NCBI GenBank assembly: GCA_903907925.1
Contig: CAIVQB010000094.1
Coordinates: 1-50,169, forward strand
From: an uncultured Verrucomicrobiota bacterium
GTDB taxonomy: Bacteria; Verrucomicrobiota; Verrucomicrobiia; Limisphaerales; UBA9464
Direction: 5' to 3'
Length of the DNA: 50,169 nucleotides
Shown: positions 8,932 to 17,593 of the stretch, one piece after another
Layout of the letters: the number at the start of each line of letters is the position of its first letter
Position numbering within the stretch: the first letter of the stretch is position 1
Position numbers and translations under genes: made by a program
The notes under the pieces: model-generated
What the model saw: only the letters and a program-made list of their open reading frames with translations
The model's database searches: none
What the model was told of the DNA's origin: nothing

Positions 8932-11802
8932 ATGCGATCACACTTGAAAGGTTCCGTTGTGATGGGCGCGATTCTGGCGTTGACAGGGCTCTACTCGGCC
9001 CAGCTCAACGCAGACGTCACCCTCGCGGAAAAGAACGTGCTGGCTAGCAGCAGCGCGGATACGACCAAGCCAGGCTTCATCTGGAATTACCACCAGGTCG
9101 CCAGCGGTCAGCCCAACAACAACGACTGGACCGAGCTGCAAATCGCCGGTCTGGAAGGCGACAACATCGGCGATCCCTCTGCTGTTGGTATCGCTGACGC
9201 TCCTGCCGCCGCTCCTGCGAAGAGCACGGACGTCATTACGTTCACCATCTCCACGGTCATCAACGTGGACAAGTCCGGTGGCAGCAACGGTAACTTCACC
9301 CCCGACGACCAGATGCCTGGCTGCCCGGGTCTCAATGGTGGTTCCAACAACAACGCTGCTGAAATCCTGACCTGGCTCGACCTTCCGGTCGGCACGATCA
9401 CCCTCGGTTGCAACTCTGACGACGGCTTCCGCTGGTCGATGGGTGGTGCCGCTCCGAAGGACAAGTTCGGCGTCAAAGTTGGCGAATTCAACGGTGGCCG
9501 TGGTGCCTCGGACACGACCTTCAAGATCGTGACCACCAAGGCCGGTCTCTATGCGACCCGCATCGTCTGGGAAAACGGCGGCGGCGGATCGAACTGCGAG
9601 CTTTTCAGCGTTGCTGCTGACGGCACGAAGACCCTTCTGAACGACACCGCAAACGGTGGCATCAAGGCGTATCGCGCGGTCAAGGGCTCTGCCCCGACCT
9701 TCGCGAGCATCGTGACCCCCGGCAACGGTGCCACTGGAGTTGATTTCCAGACCGCGCTGCACGTCGCCCTCGTGGGTGCGAACGTCAAGAATGACTCCAG
9801 CCTCGTCATGAAGCTCGACGGTGCCGTGGTGGCCGCGACCAAGTCGGCAACCGGTGGTGTCACTGATGTGTTCTTCCAGCCCTCCGGCAACTTCGCCGCT
9901 GGATCCGCTCACTCTGCTGAGTTGGATTACAACGACGGAACCGCCCAGGCCATCACCTGGACCTTCACCATCGCCAACTATGGTGAACTGACCGCTGCCA
10001 TGGCTGTCACCCCGGATACCTCCAAGCCGGGCTTCATCATGCGCACGTTCAACAACCAGGCGAACCAGAACAACGACAACCAGTCGACCGAAGACGCCTT
10101 GAACGGCCTCGAAGTCGATGGCTCGGGTGTTGCTCTGCCCAACCTGTCCGATCCGTCTGTGACCGGTGTGGCGCTCGCCGCTGGCAAGCCTGAAAGCTCC
10201 GCCGCGAATGCGAACCTGGTTTGGGAAATTCCGGGAACCATCAACTTGGACAAGGCCGCTGGTGCCAACGGCAACTTCCAGCCTGACGACCAGATGCCTG
10301 GCGAACCGGCAACGGACGGCAGCTCGAACGGCGCCAAGGCTGACTTCGTCACCTACGCCACGCTCAAGAAGGGTGTCTACACGATGGGTGTGAACTCGGA
10401 CGACGGTTTCCGCGCCACCGCGGGTCCGATCAAGGACGCTCTCTCCCATGTGTTCCTCGGTGAATTCAACGGCGGCCGTGGTGCTTCCGATACGCTCTAC
10501 AAGTTCCTTGTGGATGCTGACGGAACCTATCCCCTCCGTTTCACCTGGGAAAACGGCGGCGGCGGATGCAACGTTGAAATCTTCACCGTCGCTGCTGACG
10601 GAACGAAGATCCTCCTCAACGATACTCTGAACGCGAATGCGGTTAAGAGCTATCGCGCCACGGTCGGCAACTCGATCGTGAATCCGTACGTCAAGGTCAT
10701 TTCTCCGGCTGACGGATCCACGGATCAGAGCCCCGCTCCGACCATCTCGGCGATCATCGTCGACGGTGGAAAGACGGTGGACAAGACCTCGATCACCCTG
10801 ACTGCCAATGGTGCTTCCGTTACCCCGACGGTCACCCAGGCTGCCGGCGTGACCACGGTCACGTTCACCCCGTCGGCGGATTATCCCCCGACCACCAAGG
10901 TTGCTGTTGCGCTGACCTTCAAGGATAACGCTGGCTCGGCCCGCACGATCAACTGGTCCTTCACGACCACCTACATCACCCGTGACACGCTCTTCATCGA
11001 AGCTGAAGATGCGGACTTCGGTCATGGAAAGACCATCACCGACAAGAAGATCGGTATGGACGGCCCGTATCCCGGTGGATCGTTCGCCGGATTGGGAACC
11101 GCCGATGACGAAGGATTCGATTGGCACGCCAACGGCCCCGATGGGCAGGCCTATCGTCCTGACACCGGCCTCTCGGCTGGTAAGGAAAACGGCACCGCCG
11201 GTAACAACCGTGGTTACTTCAACGTCACCGATTGGTGGACGCTGGGTTGGAACGACGCCGGTGAATGGGAAAACTACACCCGTACTTTCCCGACTGCGAC
11301 GACCCAGTACGAAGTGTTCTATCATACCGCCTCAGGTGGTAGCGCGATCGACTGGACGCTGAGCTTGGTGACGGCCGGTGCCGGCACTGCCACTCAGACC
11401 CTGCAACGGCTTGCCAACGTGACTCCGGGCCGTGCTACTGCCGGCTGGGATAACTTGGAAGTCTTCCAGGCGACTGACGAGACGAACGGCAACAAGCCGG
11501 CGATCGTCACTATCCCTGGTGGAAAGCAGACCATCCAGAACAGCCTGCGCAGCGGTAACGGGGACATCGACTACATCGCGTTCCGTCCGTACAAGGCCGC
11601 TGTGTCGACGACTCCGAAGCTGTCCGTCACTTGGGCTAACGGCAAGTACACGGTCACCTCTGATTCGGCGGTTGCCTCGCCGTTCAAGTTGCAGACCGCC
11701 AGCTCACCGAGCGGCCCGTGGACCGACGTCACCGGCGTGACGTTGCCCTACACCGCGGCTCCGACCGCAGCGGCGGGTTACCTCCGCGCGTTCAGCCCGT
11801 AA
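8932..11802 (+). CDS. Large secreted protein: two repeated beta-modules, Ig-like linkers, CBM6-like domain
   Basis: 956 residues with a Sec signal peptide (MRSHLKGSVVMGAILALTGL, cut near residue 28). Two ~200-residue repeats (about 40-240 and 360-565) each contain DTxKPGFI, NGNFxPDDQMPG, LG/MGVNSDDGFR and GEFNGGRGASDT, then WENGGGG and AADGTK.LLND. They resemble PA14-like beta-barrels, in which an SDDG.R loop is common. Each is followed by an SbsA/Big_5-like Ig domain (SPADGSTDQSPAPTISA). Residues ~683-885 resemble a family-6 carbohydrate-binding module (IEAEDADFG, GWNDAGEWENYTRTF). The tail ends LQTASSPSGPWTDV...YLRAFSP. Codon use differs sharply from neighbours (GCT, GGT, AAG, AAC, ATC preferred), a sign of high expression. 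A strong terminator follows. No enzyme signature; a surface or matrix structural role is inference. Confidence 0.85.
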   Translation: MRSHLKGSVVMGAILALTGLYSAQLNADVTLAEKNVLASSSADTTKPGFIWNYHQVASGQPNNNDWTELQIAGLEGDNIGDPSAVGIADAPAAAPAKSTDVITFTISTVINVDKSGGSNGNFTPDDQMPGCPGLNGGSNNNAAEILTWLDLPVGTITLGCNSDDGFRWSMGGAAPKDKFGVKVGEFNGGRGASDTTFKIVTTKAGLYATRIVWENGGGGSNCELFSVAADGTKTLLNDTANGGIKAYRAVKGSAPTFASIVTPGNGATGVDFQTALHVALVGANVKNDSSLVMKLDGAVVAATKSATGGVTDVFFQPSGNFAAGSAHSAELDYNDGTAQAITWTFTIANYGELTAAMAVTPDTSKPGFIMRTFNNQANQNNDNQSTEDALNGLEVDGSGVALPNLSDPSVTGVALAAGKPESSAANANLVWEIPGTINLDKAAGANGNFQPDDQMPGEPATDGSSNGAKADFVTYATLKKGVYTMGVNSDDGFRATAGPIKDALSHVFLGEFNGGRGASDTLYKFLVDADGTYPLRFTWENGGGGCNVEIFTVAADGTKILLNDTLNANAVKSYRATVGNSIVNPYVKVISPADGSTDQSPAPTISAIIVDGGKTVDKTSITLTANGASVTPTVTQAAGVTTVTFTPSADYPPTTKVAVALTFKDNAGSARTINWSFTTTYITRDTLFIEAEDADFGHGKTITDKKIGMDGPYPGGSFAGLGTADDEGFDWHANGPDGQAYRPDTGLSAGKENGTAGNNRGYFNVTDWWTLGWNDAGEWENYTRTFPTATTQYEVFYHTASGGSAIDWTLSLVTAGAGTATQTLQRLANVTPGRATAGWDNLEVFQATDETNGNKPAIVTIPGGKQTIQNSLRSGNGDIDYIAFRPYKAAVSTTPKLSVTWANGKYTVTSDSAVASPFKLQTASSPSGPWTDVTGVTLPYTAAPTAAAGYLRAFSP

Positions 11803-11832
11803 GGGTTGACGGATAGCAATATCCTTAAAGCA

Positions 11833-11867
11833 AGGGCCGGGGCAAAACTGCCCCGGCCCTTTTTGTT
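11833..11867 (+). terminator. Rho-independent terminator of the secreted-protein gene
   Basis: An 11-bp perfect stem (AGGGCCGGGGC at 11833-11843 with GCCCCGGCCCT at 11850-11860), a 6-base loop and a TTTTTGTT tail. It lies 31 bases after the stop codon. Confidence 0.95.
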
Positions 11868-11873
11868 GCCCGA

Positions 11874-11925
11874 CCTTGGGCGATGCCGAAGGCTGGTATG
11901 GTCCGGGCCTTTGGCACTGGGAGGG
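11874..11925 (+). repeat. Dispersed intergenic repeat, copy 2
   Basis: Reads CTTGGGCGATGCCGAAGGCT, GGTATGGTCCGGGCCTTTGG, plus strand. It matches copies at 545-596 (minus), 30406-30488 (minus) and 30557-30645 (plus). It starts only 7 bases after the preceding terminator. The rest of the gap to 12214 (about 290 bp) contains no recognised gene, although the frame of the next gene happens to stay open through it. Confidence 0.65.
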
Positions 11926-12214
11926 CGTGGTTCGATCCGAGCCCAAATTCATCGCGAACCGAATCCGGTACTCAACCCGGGACACCCTCCCTGGGCTGGT
12001 GGCAGCGGCTCGTGCGGGACGCACCGCCGGCGATGGACGAATCCATTCGCCACACCAGCATTGCAACTGCTCGGATTCGTCCGAATCTCGGTTCCGCAAC
12101 GCTTTCCGGAACACAAATACCTGCGACCGACGCCACTGCCGTGCTCTCGTGAACCGCTTACTGCATTCCGTTTCTTCGGCCCGTCAGACACAGTCCGTTT
12201 TTCCGCGCCCTTCG

Positions 12215-13744
12215 ATGCGTTGGTTACTTCTCGTCTTGGCGTGGATCGCTCTGCCCGATAGTAGTCCCGTCCGCGCGCAGACCCTCCCGTCGGCGACCGG
12301 TGCCCAACTGGCTCGCGTCCATTGCGCTACCTGCCATCTCTTTCCCGAACCCCGGCTTCTCGATCAGAAGACGTGGCGTGAACAAACGCTCCCCCGGATG
12401 AAAATCCGCCTGGGTCTGGCTCCCGAGCAACTCGACCGCCAGAAGTTCGCCGACATTCTCAAGACGACGACGGGTTTCCTGAAGCAACCGCTTCTGACGC
12501 CTGAACAATTCGATTCCATCGTCGCCTTCTATGCCACCGAAGCACCCGTGACGACGGCACCGCAGGCACCGCATTTGCCGATCGAGGCGGATCTCGATCT
12601 CTTCCGATTTGAACCCGCCTCCGACCGGTCCGGCGACCCGGCAACCACGATGGTTCGAATCTCCGAGGTCGAACACCGGATCTACGTCGGCGACTTGAAT
12701 CGCCGGGCGTTGACGGCGCTGAACGCCTCGGGCTCCAACGAATGGACCCTGCCGCTGAACAACATCCCGGTGGATATCATTCGCCGGACGAATGACGCGA
12801 TCGTGACTTTGATCGGCAGTTTCATGCCCACCGAGGAACGGAGCGGAGCGGTGATTCTTCTGACCAATTCGGTCGGGCGATTGCTGCCCTCGCGTACGTT
12901 GCTGGAAGGGCTCGCCCGCCCCGTTCAGACGACCGTCGCCGACCTCAACGGCGATGGACGGGAGGATCTGATCGTCTGCCAATACGGAAATAACATCGGC
13001 CACTTCGCGTGGTTCGAAGGACAGCGGGACGGCTCGTGGTTGGAACATTTGTTGGTGCCGAAATCGGGTGCGCTGTGTGCCGAAGTGCGCGATCTGAACG
13101 GCGACGGATTTCCGGACATTGTGGCCCTCTTCGCGCAAGAGACGGAATCCCTGTATCTCCTCTACAACGATGGCAAGGGCGGCTTCCGCCAGCGGACCGG
13201 CTTTCAACGGCCGCCGGTTTTTGGACACACCCATTTTGAAATGGTGGACTTCGACGGGGACGGCCGCCTCGATTACCTCATCACCAACGGTGACAACGGT
13301 GAATATCCCTCACCGATGAAGAATTATCACGGGATCTCGGTGTACCTGGATCGTGGAGGACGGTATGAGCGGGCGTTCTTCTACCCGATGAACGGGGCGT
13401 TCAAGGCGATCGCCCGCGATTTCGACGGCGACGGGGACCTCGATATTGCCGCCATTTCGTTCTATCCCGATTTCCGGAATTCACCGCGTGAAGGCTTCGT
13501 TTATCTGGAGAACATCGGAGGAATGAAGTTCAAGCCCCACACCATTCCCGAGGTCTCGTCCGGTCGCTGGATCGTGATGGATGCCGGCGACGTCGATGGG
13601 GACGGCGATCTCGACATCGTGCTGGGATCGTTCATCCACGGCCCGACGGATGTTCCGGATTCGATGATGCTCGACTGGCAGAAGAACGGGCCTGCGGTGG
13701 CGATCCTTCGCAATCAACTCATGGAACGCCGGCGCAAACCGTGA
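12215..13744 (+). CDS. Exported c-type haem / FG-GAP (VCBS) propeller protein
   Basis: 509 residues from the ATG at 12215, chosen because it begins a clean signal peptide (MRWLLLVLAWIALPDSSPVRA); the frame is open further upstream but crosses a dispersed repeat. One haem-attachment motif CATCH at 37-41 is followed by HLFPEPRLLDQKTWREQTLP and RMKIRLGL; the methionine there may be the axial ligand. From ~130 on there is a beta-propeller with five calcium-loop repeats, for example ADLNGDGREDLIV, VDFDGDGRLDYLI and RDFDGDGDLDIAA. The protein is presumably periplasmic or surface-exposed. Its stop overlaps a possible GTG of the next gene (GTGA, 13741-13744), so it probably heads a three-gene unit. 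Electron-transfer partners and substrate are unknown. Confidence 0.85.
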   Translation: MRWLLLVLAWIALPDSSPVRAQTLPSATGAQLARVHCATCHLFPEPRLLDQKTWREQTLPRMKIRLGLAPEQLDRQKFADILKTTTGFLKQPLLTPEQFDSIVAFYATEAPVTTAPQAPHLPIEADLDLFRFEPASDRSGDPATTMVRISEVEHRIYVGDLNRRALTALNASGSNEWTLPLNNIPVDIIRRTNDAIVTLIGSFMPTEERSGAVILLTNSVGRLLPSRTLLEGLARPVQTTVADLNGDGREDLIVCQYGNNIGHFAWFEGQRDGSWLEHLLVPKSGALCAEVRDLNGDGFPDIVALFAQETESLYLLYNDGKGGFRQRTGFQRPPVFGHTHFEMVDFDGDGRLDYLITNGDNGEYPSPMKNYHGISVYLDRGGRYERAFFYPMNGAFKAIARDFDGDGDLDIAAISFYPDFRNSPREGFVYLENIGGMKFKPHTIPEVSSGRWIVMDAGDVDGDGDLDIVLGSFIHGPTDVPDSMMLDWQKNGPAVAILRNQLMERRRKP

Positions 13745-13800
13745 GAACCCGTCTGACAATTGGGAAAAGCAGTGCGCCACGCGGAATCCCCGGCACTTCA

Positions 13801-16800
13801 ATGCGGATTCAAACAGTCGTTTCGGCCGCATGGCACGGGCTTCAATGGATCCTGATTCTTTCGCTCATTCCTGATCTTCCATGGTGTGTGGTCGCCGCGG
13901 AAATCCCGTCCGATGGCGAAGGCGTTCGTCGGATCCCGCTTTCGACGCCGGGGACGGGCCGAACCGGATTCACCCTGCTGCCCTCCTCCCGAACTGGAAT
14001 TACCTCCACCAACTCGATCTCGGATGACGCGGTCGCCGCCAATCGAATCCTCGAAAATGGATCCGGTGTGGCACTCGGCGACGTGGATGGGGATGGTCGC
14101 TGCGACATCTATTTCTGCCGTCTCGACGGGGGCAATGTCCTCTACCGAAATCTGGGGGATTGGAAGTTTGTCGACATCACGGCCGAAGCCGGCGTTGCGT
14201 GTCGCGGCCAGGCCTCCACCGGCGCCGTGCTGGAAGACATTGATGGCGATGGCGATCTTGATTTGCTGGTGAATGGCATTGGAGTTGGCACCCGACTCTT
14301 TCTCAACGATGGCCACGGCCATTTCACCGAGTCCCTGGATTCCGGCCTGAAACGTCAGGGCGGCAGCACCTCGTTGAGTCTGGCCGACGTCGACGGTGAC
14401 GGTGACCTCGACCTCTTCGTGGCCAACTACCGATCGAACACCTACAAGGACCGTCCGGCGGGTGTCGAGCGGTCCGTCCGCCGGGTCGGGGATCAATGGG
14501 TCGTCACGCCGGCGGATCGTTTCGAGGCGCGTCCGACGATGCGTGGCGATGGCGTGATCGTGGTGGAACTCGGCGAACCCAATGTCCTCTACATTAACAA
14601 GGGCACCGGCCGGTTTGGCGCGGTGGGATGGACCGGCGGAGCGTTTGTGGATGCGGCCGGAGTGGCACTCCGCGAACCGCCACGTGACTGGACTCTGAGC
14701 GCCATGTTTCGCGACATCGATCTCGACGGCCGTCCGGATCTCTACACCTGCAACGATTTCATTCTGTCTCTGGATGGACTCTGGATGAATCGGAACGGGA
14801 AAAAGTTCCAGATGGCGGACCCGCACGTGCTCCGGCACACCTCGATGTCCTCGATGGCGGTCGATTTCGCCGATATCAACCGCGACGGTCTGGATGACTT
14901 CATTGTGGTGGACATGCTGAGTGATGATCCGGTCCGGCGTCAGCGACAGCGTCCCAATCTTTTGAAGGGACAGTTGGATCATCGACTGGCGGATCCGGAC
15001 CACCGACCGGAGGTGTCGCGCAACACCGTCTTCCTCAACCGCGGCGACGGCACCTACGCGGAGATCGGCCAGTTGGCCGGCCTGTCGGCAACGGACTGGA
15101 GCTGGAACGCGTTGTTTGTCGATGTCGATCTGGATGGATTCGAGGATCTGCTGGTGGTCAACGGCCACGATCACGATGTCATCGACGCGGATATGATGCG
15201 CGAGGTGTCGGCGACTCCTGGTGGGGCCAGTGCCGAGGAGCATCGCCGGAATTTATTGAGGTTTCCGCGACTGGAAGTGCCGAAGAGGGCCTTTCGAAAT
15301 CGCGGCGATCTGACGTTTCAGGACGTGAGTGCGGAGTGGCGCTTCAATTCCCGTGGCATTGGTCACGGTGCCGCGCTGGCGGATCTCGACGGTGACGGTG
15401 ATTTGGATCTGGTGGTGAACACACTCCAGGATGCCGCGGGAATTTATCGGAACGACGGTGTCGCGCCACGCATCGCTGTACGGTTGCGTGGCAAGGCTGG
15501 AAACACTCGTGGCATCGGGGCGCGGATCGAAGTGCGTGGAGGCGCGGTTCCAGTGCAGACGCAGCAGATGATCAGCGGCGGCCGCTATCTGTCGTCCGAC
15601 GATGCGATTCGGACGTTCGCCGCCGGTTCGACGACCAACCAGATGACCTTGGAAATCACCTGGCGGAGCGGAATGAAGTCACGGATCACCGGAGTAACAG
15701 CGGGCTTCCTGTATGAAGTCGATGAGACCGCGGCCCGCCCGGCGGTGGCTCCTTCCATTCCGGCGGCGGTTGCGGCACTGTTCGAGGATGCCACGGCGTT
15801 GCTCGGACATCGTCACGAGGATGCCCCGTCTGATGAATTTGAGCGGCTGCCCTTCCTGACCCACGGTCTGAGTCATCGCGGACCAGCGGTGGCATGGACC
15901 GATGTGGACGGCGACGGTTTTGAAGATCTGATGATCGGTGCCGGACGTGGAGGCCGGCTGGCGGTGTTGCGAAATCTGGCGGGCCGCGGGTTTTCACCGA
16001 TCACGAATGCGGCGGCTTCCCAAGCTGTGTCCGCCGGTCATTCCGGCGTCATCGGATGGCCGCAAGCCGACGGGACCTCATGGGTGATGGCCGGGCTGAA
16101 CGCCTCGGACGATCCCGCGGCGGATCAGGCGGGTGCGGTGGTGGGTGGCCCGTTGTCGTCGTCGCCCGTTGTGATGGTGTCACCTTCCACCACCAGTCCG
16201 GGTCCAATGAACCTCGTCGATCTCAACGGGGATGGAACCCTGGAGTTGTTCGTCGGTGGACGGGCGATTGCCGGACGTTATCCGGAGCCGGCGTCGTCGC
16301 GGCTCTTCCGTCGCGCGGATGGAAAGTGGGTTCCCGTGTCGACGGGTTCCGTTCTGGACGGCGTGGGGTTGGTGAACGGCGCGGTCTTTTCCGATCTCGA
16401 CGGCGATGGACTGCCGGAATTGGTGCTGGCGTCGGAATGGGGCGCGATTCGGATCTTCCGGAACCGTTCGGGAAAACTGGAGCCGTGGGATCCGCCGTTG
16501 GAGATCGAGGGCGAGGTGACCGGGAGGGCGTCGTTGCACCAGTTGCACGATCTGACCGGCTGGTGGACCGGCGCGACCGCGGGCGACTTTGACGGAGACG
16601 GCCGGATGGACCTGGTGGTCGGCAACTGGGGCCGCAACACGAAGTATCAATCGTCGCTCGCGCGTCCGCTGCGGTTGTATCGTGGCGAATTCGGCGGCGA
16701 AGCGGGGATCGGCTTTCTCGAGGCCGCCTTCGAGCCGACTCTTGGCAAATACGCCCCATGTCGCGACCTCGACGCCACGGCCGTCGCGGTGCCGGATGTC

Positions 16801-17580
16801 CGTGCGCGCTTTACCACGTATCGCGGATTTGGTGCCGCCGGAATTGAGGAAATCCTCGGTGACCATCTGCGACAGGCGGCGGTGTCGGAAGCGGCCACAC
16901 TGGATTCGGTGATCCTGTTGAACCGGGGCGATCACTGGCTGGTGCGCCCGCTGCCGGTGGAGGCCCAGTTCGCGCCGGTGTTCGGCATCAGTGTCGCGGA
17001 TGTGGACGGCGACGGGCACGAGGACCTGTTGCTGGCGCAGAATTTCTTTGAAGTGGAACCGGAAACCTCGCGGTACGACGCCGGGTTGGGGTTGTGGCTG
17101 AAGGGCGATGGAAAGGGCGGATTCCGGGCCATGTCGGCCGCGCAATCCGGCATTCGTGTCTGGGGCGAGCAACGCGGATCCGCGGTGGGCGACTACGATG
17201 GCGATGGACGGGTCGATTGGTGCGTCGCTCAAAATGCGGGAGCGACCCGATTGTTCCACAACGTGGGTGGAACGCCGGGACTTCGCGTTCGATTGAAGGG
17301 ACCGGCGGGAAACCCAACCGGGATCGGCGCGAGAATCCGCCTTCAGTTTGACAAGGGCGATGGGGCTGTCCGTGAGGTTCACGCGGGATCCGGATATTGG
17401 TCGCAGGACGCCGCCGTGCAGGTGATGGCGCTGCCGGGTCCGGCGCGAAAGATCCGGATCGACTGGCCTGGTGGCGGCCGGTCGGAGCTGGAGATTCCCC
17501 CGGGCGCGGGCGAGATTGAAGTGTCCGCGACGGCCGGATTGAAAGAAATCAAGCGCACTGCACCGCCATCAAAGCCCTGA
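13801..17580 (+). CDS. Giant double-propeller CRTAC1-like protein (FG-GAP + ASPIC/UnbV, twice)
   Basis: 1259 residues from ATG 13801, which gives a good signal peptide (MRIQTVVSAAW... to WCVVAAE); an in-frame GTG at 13741 overlaps the previous stop and is the alternative. I count 13 DxDxDGxxD-type loops (first VDGDGRCDIYF, last YDGDGRVDWCV): seven before a first ASPIC/UnbV domain (GNTRGIGARIEVRGG..., about 567-640) and six before a second (GNPTGIGARIRLQF..., about 1170-1245). It thus looks like two propeller+UnbV modules fused. Family knowledge gives calcium binding and an extracellular place, not a reaction. The next gene is a collinear paralogue. Confidence 0.85.
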   Translation: MRIQTVVSAAWHGLQWILILSLIPDLPWCVVAAEIPSDGEGVRRIPLSTPGTGRTGFTLLPSSRTGITSTNSISDDAVAANRILENGSGVALGDVDGDGRCDIYFCRLDGGNVLYRNLGDWKFVDITAEAGVACRGQASTGAVLEDIDGDGDLDLLVNGIGVGTRLFLNDGHGHFTESLDSGLKRQGGSTSLSLADVDGDGDLDLFVANYRSNTYKDRPAGVERSVRRVGDQWVVTPADRFEARPTMRGDGVIVVELGEPNVLYINKGTGRFGAVGWTGGAFVDAAGVALREPPRDWTLSAMFRDIDLDGRPDLYTCNDFILSLDGLWMNRNGKKFQMADPHVLRHTSMSSMAVDFADINRDGLDDFIVVDMLSDDPVRRQRQRPNLLKGQLDHRLADPDHRPEVSRNTVFLNRGDGTYAEIGQLAGLSATDWSWNALFVDVDLDGFEDLLVVNGHDHDVIDADMMREVSATPGGASAEEHRRNLLRFPRLEVPKRAFRNRGDLTFQDVSAEWRFNSRGIGHGAALADLDGDGDLDLVVNTLQDAAGIYRNDGVAPRIAVRLRGKAGNTRGIGARIEVRGGAVPVQTQQMISGGRYLSSDDAIRTFAAGSTTNQMTLEITWRSGMKSRITGVTAGFLYEVDETAARPAVAPSIPAAVAALFEDATALLGHRHEDAPSDEFERLPFLTHGLSHRGPAVAWTDVDGDGFEDLMIGAGRGGRLAVLRNLAGRGFSPITNAAASQAVSAGHSGVIGWPQADGTSWVMAGLNASDDPAADQAGAVVGGPLSSSPVVMVSPSTTSPGPMNLVDLNGDGTLELFVGGRAIAGRYPEPASSRLFRRADGKWVPVSTGSVLDGVGLVNGAVFSDLDGDGLPELVLASEWGAIRIFRNRSGKLEPWDPPLEIEGEVTGRASLHQLHDLTGWWTGATAGDFDGDGRMDLVVGNWGRNTKYQSSLARPLRLYRGEFGGEAGIGFLEAAFEPTLGKYAPCRDLDATAVAVPDVRARFTTYRGFGAAGIEEILGDHLRQAAVSEAATLDSVILLNRGDHWLVRPLPVEAQFAPVFGISVADVDGDGHEDLLLAQNFFEVEPETSRYDAGLGLWLKGDGKGGFRAMSAAQSGIRVWGEQRGSAVGDYDGDGRVDWCVAQNAGATRLFHNVGGTPGLRVRLKGPAGNPTGIGARIRLQFDKGDGAVREVHAGSGYWSQDAAVQVMALPGPARKIRIDWPGGGRSELEIPPGAGEIEVSATAGLKEIKRTAPPSKP

Positions 17581-17593
17581 GAATTCATCGTCG

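Noticed and set aside
8938-11325. 795-codon open frame antisense to the secreted-protein gene
   Set aside because: It mirrors the codon bias of the plus-strand gene, which avoids the antisense stop triplets; it has no signal peptide, no known domain and a composition of an antisense frame.
11876-12214. Coding extension upstream of the haem/propeller gene
   Set aside because: The frame passes through dispersed-repeat copy 2 and a signal peptide starts cleanly at ATG 12215.
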